This document shows, piece after piece, positions 33,624 through 41,701 of a stretch of 64,000 nucleotides of DNA. The position numbers were made by a program, and so were the translations under genes. The notes under the pieces are model-generated. The model did no database searches and was not told where the DNA came from. It worked only from the letters and a program-made list of their open reading frames with translations. The stretch's first letter is position 1. Each line of letters starts with the position of its first letter. Origin of the DNA: Paenibacillus uliginis N3/975 (lineage in GTDB: Bacteria; Bacillota; Bacilli; Paenibacillales; Paenibacillaceae); contig NZ_LT840184.1 of assembly GCF_900177425.1 (NCBI RefSeq), positions 2,752,010 to 2,816,009 of the forward strand, given 5' to 3'.

Positions 33624-35285
33624 ATGAATAAACCTCACAAAAGACTTGGAGATTTGCTTATCGAGGCGGAACTAGTCACGAATGAACAATTAGAGACTGC
33701 CCTTCGAGAAAAGAAGGCGAATCAGAAAATAGGAGAAACCTTGTTGCAATTAGGCTTTATTAGCGAGCAAAGGTTAATCGAGGTGCTGGAATTCCAACTA
33801 GGCATCCCCTACGTGAGTCTGTTTAAATATCCTATCGATACGAAGCTGCTTAACATCGTGCCGAAAGAAACGGCTGAACGAAATAAGCTGATCCCGCTGA
33901 AAAAAGAAAATAATAAGTTATTTGTTGCCATGGCGGATCCAATGGATTTCTACGCGATTGACGATCTGCGATTATCGACAGGATTCCAAATTGAAGTCGT
34001 TATCGCAACCAAAGAAGATATCCAGAAATCCATCAATAAATATTACAGTTTAGTGGATAACATGGATGATTTGCTCGGGATGGATCTGAAATCCAAAGAC
34101 AAGGAAGAAGATACCGTAACCGACGAGAATTCACCTGTTGTGAAGCTGGTTAATCAAATGATTCTTGTTGGTTATCAGCAGCGGGCAAGTGATATACATA
34201 TTGATCCTGGAGAAGCAGAGGTTGTGGTTCGGTATCGAGTCGATGGGATATTGAGAACGGAGCAGAAATTTCCTAAGAACATGTTAAGTATGATCGTAGC
34301 CCGCATCAAGATCATGTCTAATCTGAACATTACCGAATTTCGTGTCCCGCAGGATGGAAGGATCAAAATCATCATGGATGGCAATGCGGTGGACCTGCGT
34401 ATTTCTACCCTTCCTACGGTTTACGGTGAGAAGGTGGTTATGCGGATTCTGGATCTTGGCAGTTCAGCGATTGATTTGAAGCGGATGAATTTTCACCCTA
34501 CCAATTATGAGCGCTTCGTTCAAATGATTGACAAGCCAACAGGTATTGTACTCATTACGGGTCCGACAGGATCAGGGAAATCGTCGACATTGTATTCAGC
34601 GTTAAGCCAATTAAACACACCCGATGTGAATATTATTACGGTTGAAGATCCCGTCGAATATCGCTTGCAGGGCGTCAATCAAGTACAGGTAAATGCAAAC
34701 ACAGGGATGACATTTGCCAAAGGTTTACGAGCCATCTTGCGTCAAGATCCTAACATCGTAATGGTAGGGGAGATTCGGGATACAGAAACTGCAGAAATTT
34801 CGGTGCGTGCTTCACTTACAGGTCATCTTGTATTAAGTACCATTCATACTAATGATGCGATTAGCACGATTACACGCTTAATTGATATGGGAATAGAGCC
34901 TTTTCTCGTAGCCGCATCACTGTCTGGCGTAGTTGCCCAGCGGCTTGTCAGACGTATATGCCAGGAATGCAAAACAATCCATATGCCTACGAATCGTGAA
35001 CAAGAGATTTTTAAAAATCGCGGATTACAGGTGGATACAATTGCTCGTGGCAAAGGCTGTGGAGCCTGCAATATGACAGGTTATAAAGGACGAATCGCCA
35101 TCCACGAAATTCTAGTTATTGATGATGAAATCAGAAGAATGATTATGAATAATCGATCGATTGAAGAGATTAGACAAATTGCAGTGAACAAAGGGACCAT
35201 TTTTCTCCTGGATGATGGGTTGATGAAGGTGAAAGAAGGTTATACAACCACGGAAGAAGTGCTGCGTGTCGCGATTAGTGAGTAG
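33624..35285 (+). CDS. pilB: Type IV pilus extension ATPase
   Basis: A 553-residue GspE/PilB ATPase that powers pilin polymerisation at the cytoplasmic membrane. Residues 5-65 form an MshEN domain (RLGDLLIEAELV...KIGETLLQLGFI...LGIPYV), a known c-di-GMP-binding module. The ATPase core has Walker A GPTGSGKSS, an Asp box (IITVEDPVE), Walker B (ILRQDPNIVMVGEIRD) and a His box (TGHLVLSTIHTND). A tetracysteine zinc site follows (CQEC and CGAC). All key residues are present. It sits directly upstream of pilT and pilC. Confidence 0.95.
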   Translation: MNKPHKRLGDLLIEAELVTNEQLETALREKKANQKIGETLLQLGFISEQRLIEVLEFQLGIPYVSLFKYPIDTKLLNIVPKETAERNKLIPLKKENNKLFVAMADPMDFYAIDDLRLSTGFQIEVVIATKEDIQKSINKYYSLVDNMDDLLGMDLKSKDKEEDTVTDENSPVVKLVNQMILVGYQQRASDIHIDPGEAEVVVRYRVDGILRTEQKFPKNMLSMIVARIKIMSNLNITEFRVPQDGRIKIIMDGNAVDLRISTLPTVYGEKVVMRILDLGSSAIDLKRMNFHPTNYERFVQMIDKPTGIVLITGPTGSGKSSTLYSALSQLNTPDVNIITVEDPVEYRLQGVNQVQVNANTGMTFAKGLRAILRQDPNIVMVGEIRDTETAEISVRASLTGHLVLSTIHTNDAISTITRLIDMGIEPFLVAASLSGVVAQRLVRRICQECKTIHMPTNREQEIFKNRGLQVDTIARGKGCGACNMTGYKGRIAIHEILVIDDEIRRMIMNNRSIEEIRQIAVNKGTIFLLDDGLMKVKEGYTTTEEVLRVAISE

Positions 35286-35292
35286 AGGTGAG

Positions 35293-36333
35293 ATGGCGTT
35301 GGATTCATTAGAGCAATTATTACGAATGGCCTTTGAGAGTAAGGCCTCTGACTTGCATTTAACCGTGGACGTGCCTCCCATTGTGAGAATTCATGGTGAA
35401 CTGAAACAGCATGGCGAGGACAAGCTTACTCCAGAAGATACAGTGAAAATGGCTAAAAGTTTAATGACAAAAGAGCAATGGGATGTTTTTCAAGAGAAGA
35501 GGGAGTTGGACTTTTCTTTCGGGATTAGAGATTTAACTCGCTTCCGTGTCAACGTCTATCACCAACGTTCGAATGTTGGTATCGCACTTCGACTCATTCC
35601 GACGGAAATTCCAGAGCTTGATAACTTACATGTACCGGAAGTATTGCGTCAACTGTCTACGAAGGCGCAAGGATTGATTTTAGTAACTGGACCAACGGGG
35701 AGTGGAAAGTCTACAACATTAGCCTCCCTGCTCAATGATATGAACCAAAAAATGCGAAAACATATCATTACGTTAGAAGATCCGATTGAATATTTGCACA
35801 GCAACCGCTACTCGGTCATTAACCAACGGGAAATCGGCTATGACTCACATAGTTTTGCGAATGGATTGCGCGCTGCGCTTCGTCAAGACCCGGATGTCAT
35901 TCTTGTCGGAGAGCTTCGGGATTTGGAGACGATCTCCATTGCGATCACGGCCGCTGAGACGGGGCACTTGGTGCTGGGGACGCTGCATACACCGAATGCA
36001 CCCGCGACAATTGATCGTATACTCGACGTGTTCCCCCCGAATCAGCAAGGGCAAATTCGGATTCAGTTAGCCTCCGTATTAATTGGCATATTGTCACAGC
36101 GCTTATTTCCTACGATGGATAATCGCGGCAGACATGTCGCAACAGAATTGTTGATCAATAACCATGCGATCGCGAATTTGATACGAAATGAGAAAGTGCA
36201 CCAAATCTATAACTTCATGCAGACAGGCAAATCCTATGGCATGCATACACTCGAAATGTCGATGAACGAACTTATTGAGAAGAGGATTATTACGAGAGAG
36301 GTTGCAGCACCTTACTTTAGGGAGATGAGTTAA
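35293..36333 (+). CDS. pilT: Type IV pilus retraction ATPase
   Basis: A 346-residue PilT that powers pilus disassembly and twitching. It contains the N-terminal PAS-like region (SKASDLHLTVDVPPIVRIHG), Walker A GPTGSGKST, the Asp box (IITLEDPIEY), Walker B (RQDPDVILVGELRD), a His box (GHLVLGTLHT) and a C-terminal AIRNLIRE-like motif (AIANLIRNEKVHQIYN). I start at the ATG at 35293 after GAGGTGAG; the frame extends a little upstream into pilB. Its stop overlaps the pilC start by one base, so the two are translationally coupled. Confidence 0.95.
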   Translation: MALDSLEQLLRMAFESKASDLHLTVDVPPIVRIHGELKQHGEDKLTPEDTVKMAKSLMTKEQWDVFQEKRELDFSFGIRDLTRFRVNVYHQRSNVGIALRLIPTEIPELDNLHVPEVLRQLSTKAQGLILVTGPTGSGKSTTLASLLNDMNQKMRKHIITLEDPIEYLHSNRYSVINQREIGYDSHSFANGLRAALRQDPDVILVGELRDLETISIAITAAETGHLVLGTLHTPNAPATIDRILDVFPPNQQGQIRIQLASVLIGILSQRLFPTMDNRGRHVATELLINNHAIANLIRNEKVHQIYNFMQTGKSYGMHTLEMSMNELIEKRIITREVAAPYFREMS

Positions 36334-37541
36334 TGGCGCAATTTGAGTACATCGGGCGCGATAGATCCGGCAAGGCTCGTAAAGGGAAAATAACGAGTGC
36401 CGCCCGCAAAGATGCCGTCATGGTTCTTCGTGAGAAGGGGATTGCGGTATCGGACATTGTTGAGCTGGAGACCACGGTGTTCAATCAAGAGATTTCGATC
36501 GGTAACCCTGTTAAAACCCAAGATTTTGTAATCTATTTGCGGCAATTTTCAACTTTGATCATAGCGGGTGTATCGGTCGCTGAGGCAACGAAAATATTGG
36601 CTCAACAAACCGAAAGCAAGGCACTTCGCAAAGCATTGATGAATGTTGAAGAAGAGCTGCGCTCGGGGAAGCCGTTATCTGTCGCTGCAGCGAATCATGA
36701 GAAAATTTTCCCGCCGATGTTCATCAACTTGGTACAAGCTGGGGAAGCCACCGGTAATCTGGATGAGACGTTGGATCGACTTGCTGTTTATTTTGAGAAA
36801 CAGCATTATACCCGGCAAAAGGTGAGATCTGCTTTAACGTATCCAATTGCTATTGCAATCATCGCGATTGCGGTTGTGATCTTCCTATTAACGAATATCG
36901 TTCCGACTTTTGCATCGATGTTCATGCAATTTGACGCTGAGTTGCCAGCGATCACGAAGACCGTCTTGGCGATTAGTGAGTGGGTGCAGGCATTCTGGTG
37001 GCTTATGTTACTTATCCTCGCTGGCATCGTGATCGGGATCATGCTAATCCTACAAAAGCCATCCAGTAAATATTATTTCGACTATGCCATATTGAAGGTT
37101 CCAATCTTCGGAAAATTAGTACAGAAATCCGTTATCGCAAGGATGACGAGAACCTTGAGTTCTTTATTTAAAAGTTCCGTTCCAATCCTTGAAGCTCTCG
37201 TCATCGTGGAAAAGGTCGTAATGAATGAAGTAATGAATCGCGTATTGAAAGAATCAAGGAAATCGCTTGAAGGAGGAAAATCACTGTCAGACCCCATGAA
37301 ACAGCATTGGATTTTCCCACCGTTAGTGACGCAAATGATCGCGATTGGGGAACAATCCGGTTCCTTGGACCTCATGCTGGAGAAAATATCTGACTTCTAT
37401 GAGAAGGAAGTAGATGCAACGGCAGATGCCTTGAAGGGTCTAATCGAGCCAATCATGATCATCCTGCTTGCTGGGATGGTAGGGTTCATCGTGCTATCGA
37501 TCATGGTGCCGATGTTCGATATTTTCAACCACGTCAAATAG
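36333..37541 (+). CDS. pilC: Type IV pilus inner membrane platform protein
   Basis: A 402-residue GspF/PilC protein with two T2SSF domains. Conserved features are FEYIGRDRSGKARKGKI at the start, DFVIYLRQFSTLIIAGVSVAEA, MFINLVQAGEATGNLDETL, a first helix pair near residues 170-190 and 215-240, and in the second half MIAIGEQSGSLDLMLEKISDFYEKEVD with a final helix. It couples PilB/PilT rotation to pilin insertion. Start overlaps the pilT stop (ATGA-type junction). Confidence 0.93.
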   Translation: MAQFEYIGRDRSGKARKGKITSAARKDAVMVLREKGIAVSDIVELETTVFNQEISIGNPVKTQDFVIYLRQFSTLIIAGVSVAEATKILAQQTESKALRKALMNVEEELRSGKPLSVAAANHEKIFPPMFINLVQAGEATGNLDETLDRLAVYFEKQHYTRQKVRSALTYPIAIAIIAIAVVIFLLTNIVPTFASMFMQFDAELPAITKTVLAISEWVQAFWWLMLLILAGIVIGIMLILQKPSSKYYFDYAILKVPIFGKLVQKSVIARMTRTLSSLFKSSVPILEALVIVEKVVMNEVMNRVLKESRKSLEGGKSLSDPMKQHWIFPPLVTQMIAIGEQSGSLDLMLEKISDFYEKEVDATADALKGLIEPIMIILLAGMVGFIVLSIMVPMFDIFNHVK

Positions 37542-37595
37542 GTTATAGTGGCAACATTATAATAGATTAATTTTAAAAAATTGGGAGGTATTCAA

Positions 37596-38114
37596 ATGGT
37601 TCATGCAATGAGGAAGGCATTAAAAAATGAGAAAGGGTTAACGTTGATTGAGTTACTAGCGGTTGTAGTCATCTTGGGGATTATTGCGGCAATTGCGATT
37701 CCGGCGATTGCTGGAATCATTGACAACAGTAGGAAGGATGCACACGCTGCGAATGCAATTCAAATGATCAACTCAACAAAATTAGCAGTTGCAGGAGATG
37801 ATCGTGCACGTCCAGATGTTACTGATACAATAAAATATATTTCGTTAGATTGGTTAGAACAGAATGGTTATATTGATCAAGTAATAGATCCAGATGGTGA
37901 TGTTACATCATATAATAGAGGCACTCCAGTAGCTACTGCGATTCCAACTGGTACAACGGTTCCTGCTGGGTCTCACGTACGTGCAACGTTTGATCCTACA
38001 ACTAATACTATTACGTATGCTGTATTTTTACTTAACGGTACTAGAGGGGTACAAGATACTGCTACAGGCGGTTATGTTGCTGAGGTAGATGTTGCCCGTG
38101 CTAAAGTACAATAA
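37596..38114 (+). CDS. pilA: Major type IV pilin
   Basis: A 172-residue prepilin. The leader ends EKG and the mature protein begins LTLIELLAVVVILGIIAAIAIPAIAGII with Glu5, the classic pilin N-terminal helix. The globular part lacks cysteines and is rich in Thr, Asp and Val, ending VAEVDVARAKVQ. A GGGAGG site lies 9 bp before the ATG, stronger than for most other genes in the operon, consistent with high expression of the major subunit. A decayed relative follows immediately. Confidence 0.9.
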   Translation: MVHAMRKALKNEKGLTLIELLAVVVILGIIAAIAIPAIAGIIDNSRKDAHAANAIQMINSTKLAVAGDDRARPDVTDTIKYISLDWLEQNGYIDQVIDPDGDVTSYNRGTPVATAIPTGTTVPAGSHVRATFDPTTNTITYAVFLLNGTRGVQDTATGGYVAEVDVARAKVQ

Positions 38115-38149
38115 ATCAATTTAATATGAAACATAAGTTCAATTTATAA

Positions 38150-38424
38150 AAAAACCAATAAGGCCTCACCCTTATCGAACTGCTAGCTGTTGTTGTCATT
38201 CTTGGCATCGTTACAGCCATCGCAATTCCAGCAATAGGTGGAATCATTGACAATAGCCGCAAGGATGCTATGTACGTGTACATGCCATTGGTAACACGCA
38301 CGAATATAGTGTATTTACCAATACAAACACACGAGGCATTCATAAAGCCGACAGTGACGACGGCACCAATGCCGACGACTACGTTCCAGAAGCCAACATC
38401 GACCGTTCATCCGTTCACAACTAA
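38150..38424 (+). pseudogene. Decayed second pilin gene with central deletion
   Basis: The frame from 38162 reads GLTLIELLAVVVILGIVTAIAIPAIGGIIDNSRKDA, nearly identical to PilA, but a TAA stop occupies the codon before the glycine, so the leader is lost. At about 38270 the pilin sense continues only in another frame: VRVHAIGNTHEYSVFTNTNTRGIHKADSDD... DRSSVHN, ending at a TAA at 38422-38424. This tail aligns with the PilA C-terminus (VRATFDPTTNTITYAVFLLNGTRG...). The middle, about 75 codons, is missing. It is a broken duplicate, or a silent cassette that could recombine with pilA. Confidence 0.82.
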
Positions 38425-38425
38425 A

Positions 38426-38447
38426 CACTCCCCCTTCCGGGGGAGTG
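38426..38447 (+). terminator. GC-rich hairpin before pilD
   Basis: CACTCCCCC, loop TTCC, GGGGGAGTG, with only a poor T-tract after it. It may protect the abundant pilA transcript 3' end or reduce readthrough into pilD. Confidence 0.55.
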
Positions 38448-38472
38448 CTATTCTCATCAAGGGGAAAGAATC

Positions 38473-39228
38473 ATGACCATTTTCTACTATAGTTATGCAG
38501 CAATTATTGGCTTATTTTTAGGTTCCTTCTATAATGTGGTGGGACTTCGGGTACCGCAAGGGGAGTCGATTATTCGACCGCGTTCGCATTGCACGAATTG
38601 TCAACACACATTAGGTCCAAGTGAACTCGTCCCTTTTTTTTCATATCTATGGTTAAAAGGTGCTTGCAGAAGCTGTGGCACGAAGATATCTCCCTTATAT
38701 CTCATCACTGAAGTCGGCACGGCTTTGCTGTTTGCGATGGCCCCGTGGGTTATGGGGTGGTCGCTTGAATTACTCGTAGCATGGAGCCTAACCTCACTTC
38801 TCGTTATTATTACGATTACAGATTTACGTTATATGTTGATTCCAAATAAAATATTGATCGTGTTTGTCATTCTATTTATTCTTCTTCGATTTCTTGTTCC
38901 ACTCCATCCTTGGTGGGATATGTTTGCCGGAGCGGCGAGTGGCTTTACATTGCTATTATTGATTGCCCTCATCAGCAAGAACGGCATGGGTGGTGGAGAC
39001 ATTAAGTTGTTTGCTGTCTTGGGGTTAGCATTGGGATGGAAGGGTGTTCTGCTCGCTTTCTTGTTCTCTACGTTTTACGGAACGCTGATTGGGGTTGTTG
39101 GAATGATCCTCGGTAAGGTTCACAGAGGTCAGCCGATGCCTTTTGGTCCAGCGATTGCGGTGGGAACCATGACCGCTTATTTGTGGGGAGATGCGTTTAT
39201 TAATTGGTATTATCAGTCCTTTTTTTGA
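38473..39228 (+). CDS. pilD: Prepilin peptidase/N-methyltransferase
   Basis: A 251-residue membrane aspartyl peptidase that removes the pilin leaders. N-terminal FLGSFYNVVGLRVPQGESI and the two zinc-type CxxC pairs (CTNC, CRSC) are typical. The catalytic aspartates are in TITDLRYMLIPN and GMGGGDIKLF. It has about seven membrane helices. AAGGGGAAAG precedes the ATG. It serves all prepilins of this operon. Confidence 0.95.
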   Translation: MTIFYYSYAAIIGLFLGSFYNVVGLRVPQGESIIRPRSHCTNCQHTLGPSELVPFFSYLWLKGACRSCGTKISPLYLITEVGTALLFAMAPWVMGWSLELLVAWSLTSLLVIITITDLRYMLIPNKILIVFVILFILLRFLVPLHPWWDMFAGAASGFTLLLLIALISKNGMGGGDIKLFAVLGLALGWKGVLLAFLFSTFYGTLIGVVGMILGKVHRGQPMPFGPAIAVGTMTAYLWGDAFINWYYQSFF

Positions 39229-39246
39229 TCTAGTGGAGGAGAAAAT

Positions 39247-40329
39247 ATGATTGCTAGCAGACGGGATAAAGCAAATCAAACACGTAAGGAACGTCCAGCG
39301 AATGGACTGCGTGGCTCAATCAAAGGCAACAAAAGTAGCATTCCAAAAAGGAAGATGGTTAGCTTCGTCATTAAAGATCATGTCATTCGTTATATCGATT
39401 CGAAAAAGCCAGATTTTTATGGCGTTGTTGCTTGTGGCGAGCACTTTTTGCCGTCTGGTGTTATTCAAGATGGAAAAATTGTGGATGTTGATCGCTTTCG
39501 GACGATCTTAAGAGATTGTGTTCGTAAGTGGAATTTGAAGGATCGTGAAGTCCAATTTCTTGTACCCGATTCGCTTGTAATCGTTCGTAAGATCGAAATA
39601 CCTACAGATGTTCAGGACGACGAGATCAAAGGGCATCTATATCTAGAATTGGGAACGAATATTCATTTGCCGTTTGATAACCCGATCTTTGATATTGACT
39701 TTCTCGGTCAGAAAGAAGATACAAAAGAAATTTTATTATTTGCAGCTCCAGAGGATGTAATAACGGAGTATACCCAAATTATGAAAAGTGTCAATCTGAA
39801 ACCAGCCGTAGCGGATGTATCTTCATTAGCAATATATCGGTTGTTCCATAAAGTCTATGGGGAATCAGATCATGTATTTCCTGACGGATCGACAACCCTT
39901 TCGGTTCAATTCGATTTACAGACTGTTACGGTTAGTGTGCTCAGTCAACATAAGTTGCTATTATTACGCCAATTTAAAATGAATCTCTCATTAGAGAACT
40001 GGGAACGAAAAATAGATAGACATGGGGCATCGGTGCCAGTATGGATCGGTGAAGAGAACTATTTGAAATATGAAATTAATGTGATGATGGGCGAAATTCA
40101 GCGTGTAATCAACTTTTATCGGACTTTAACGCAGCATGATGACGAGATTGAAATCATCCTGCTTACGGGGGATTACCCGGATCTTGAAGGCATTGGTCAA
40201 AACCTGCAGCAGGCGTTCGGGAAGGCTCCGCTGTTATTTCGCAACGAATTATTCGATACCCAATCGAAAGAATTAATTACTCCCAAATACTATTTGGCGC
40301 TTGGTTTGTCCTTAAAGGGGGGCGTCTAA
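39247..40329 (+). CDS. pilM: Type IV pilus assembly protein PilM
   Basis: A 360-residue cytoplasmic actin-like protein. After a basic, low-complexity N-terminal extension of about 38 residues, which is unusual for PilM, come the strands of the actin fold: VDVDRFRTILRDCVRKWNLKDREVQFLVPDSLVIVRKIEIP and the later IEIILLTGDYPDLEGIGQNL. PilM binds the N-terminus of PilN and links the inner membrane complex to the ATPases. GGAGGAG precedes the ATG. One-base overlap with pilN. Confidence 0.82.
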   Translation: MIASRRDKANQTRKERPANGLRGSIKGNKSSIPKRKMVSFVIKDHVIRYIDSKKPDFYGVVACGEHFLPSGVIQDGKIVDVDRFRTILRDCVRKWNLKDREVQFLVPDSLVIVRKIEIPTDVQDDEIKGHLYLELGTNIHLPFDNPIFDIDFLGQKEDTKEILLFAAPEDVITEYTQIMKSVNLKPAVADVSSLAIYRLFHKVYGESDHVFPDGSTTLSVQFDLQTVTVSVLSQHKLLLLRQFKMNLSLENWERKIDRHGASVPVWIGEENYLKYEINVMMGEIQRVINFYRTLTQHDDEIEIILLTGDYPDLEGIGQNLQQAFGKAPLLFRNELFDTQSKELITPKYYLALGLSLKGGV

Positions 40330-40898
40330 TGCTAAGTGACATTAATTTACTTCCACAGCGAGAGCAGCGTAGCATTTTTTTTATTCTAGCTTTATCCATT
40401 ATTTTATCCATTGGACTTATCGGTGGGGGGATACTATTCTATCAGTACCAATCGTTATCGAAAGAAAAAGATGCGAAGCAGTCGGAGAGCAAGATCATTG
40501 CGGAGCAGATTGAGAAAGCAACGGCGCAACTTCTAACAGCTTCTCTCCAATCCATGACAGGACAGTATCAAGAAATTGTAAATACGCTTATAAAACTGCC
40601 CATTCAAACTGTAAAGATTCTGAATGACATGACGGCTGCTTTGCCGCAAAATGGTTATTTTAAATCGTATACCTATCAAGATACAGGTACCATTTCGCTG
40701 ATAGCAACTTTCAGCAGTATGGAAGAGACAGCACAATACCTCCATCAGCTAACAGTCTCGGATTGGGTGAAGCATATTGAGATTAGTTCTGTCTCTAGAC
40801 AGGATAATGAGACAGAATCCACCCTCTATGAAGCAAATTATACGGTTCAGTTGAAAAGAGAAGCTTTCCCGAGCGCGAAAGGAGCTGATGGAAATTGA
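40329..40898 (+). CDS. pilN: Type IV pilus assembly protein PilN
   Basis: A 189-residue bitopic protein. The short cytoplasmic start MLSDINLLPQRE contains the INLLP motif that PilM binds. One membrane helix (residues 16-37), a coiled coil (40-70) and a ferredoxin-like periplasm-side domain follow. The start overlaps the pilM stop and the end overlaps pilO by 4 bp, so pilMNO are translationally coupled. Confidence 0.9.
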   Translation: MLSDINLLPQREQRSIFFILALSIILSIGLIGGGILFYQYQSLSKEKDAKQSESKIIAEQIEKATAQLLTASLQSMTGQYQEIVNTLIKLPIQTVKILNDMTAALPQNGYFKSYTYQDTGTISLIATFSSMEETAQYLHQLTVSDWVKHIEISSVSRQDNETESTLYEANYTVQLKREAFPSAKGADGN

Positions 40899-41683
40899 AC
40901 GCGAAACATATGAAAGTGCTTGTTTTAGCCGCGTTAAGTCTGATCGTCCTTTCTGGGTTGTTGATCTTTTACATGAATAAAGTTAGCCCGACGCAAAAAG
41001 AAGTTAGAACTATAGAAAAACAAATTACGCAGGATATAAAATTGCTTGAAACCTTGCAGAAGCAGATAGAAGAGCAACAGAATGTGAAAGTGGATACCGT
41101 AGCATTACAACAGAAGGTTCCAGTTCAAGCACTTGTTGATCAATTATTGCTCGACATTAGGGCGCTAGAGAAATCATCTTTGAATACTGTTCAAAATATC
41201 GGTGTTAGTTACTCCAAGACAACGATGACAGAACTATTTCAAGCTTCGGGGGTGAGTCTAGAGGCCGTAAATTCAAGTCCAAAGGAGAATTCAACGAATG
41301 AATCAATAGCATCGAACTCCAAGGAAACAGAAGAAGGAGTAGCAACGATGGAAACAGAAGCCCAAGCATCACCTTCGCCTAATAATGCAAGCGTTCAACC
41401 TGAGATTTATAAAGTGGTACTCGGGATGACTGTAAAAACACCAACATTTGCAGATCTCGAGAAATTTATTCTTGGGTTGGAGAACTTAAAGCGTGTTATA
41501 AAGGTCGATACGCTAAATTTAACGGAAGAGGTTGATACCTATAGTCTTTCAATTTCTACCTTCTACGTTCCACAAATGGAAGGTGTGGTCGAGGAGCTGC
41601 TACCAGCATCTTATCCTTTACCAAGCGGGAAAATAAACCCATTTAACGTAAACAAGCCGATAATCAATACTCCAGGAAGTTAA
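40895..41683 (+). CDS. pilO: Type IV pilus assembly protein PilO
   Basis: A 262-residue bitopic protein. A membrane helix (about residues 7-27) is followed by a coiled coil (KEVRTIEKQITQDIKLLETLQKQIEEQQN), a Ser/Asn/Glu-rich linker (about 125-165) and a C-terminal domain (IYKVVLGMTVKTPTFADLEKFILGLENLKRVIKVDTLNL) with the PilO ferredoxin-like pattern. It starts within the end of pilN (TTG start at 40895). No pilP or secretin follows, as expected for a Gram-positive pilus machine. Confidence 0.85.
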   Translation: MNAKHMKVLVLAALSLIVLSGLLIFYMNKVSPTQKEVRTIEKQITQDIKLLETLQKQIEEQQNVKVDTVALQQKVPVQALVDQLLLDIRALEKSSLNTVQNIGVSYSKTTMTELFQASGVSLEAVNSSPKENSTNESIASNSKETEEGVATMETEAQASPSPNNASVQPEIYKVVLGMTVKTPTFADLEKFILGLENLKRVIKVDTLNLTEEVDTYSLSISTFYVPQMEGVVEELLPASYPLPSGKINPFNVNKPIINTPGS

Positions 41684-41701
41684 GAAAGAGGGTGAACTGC
41701 T

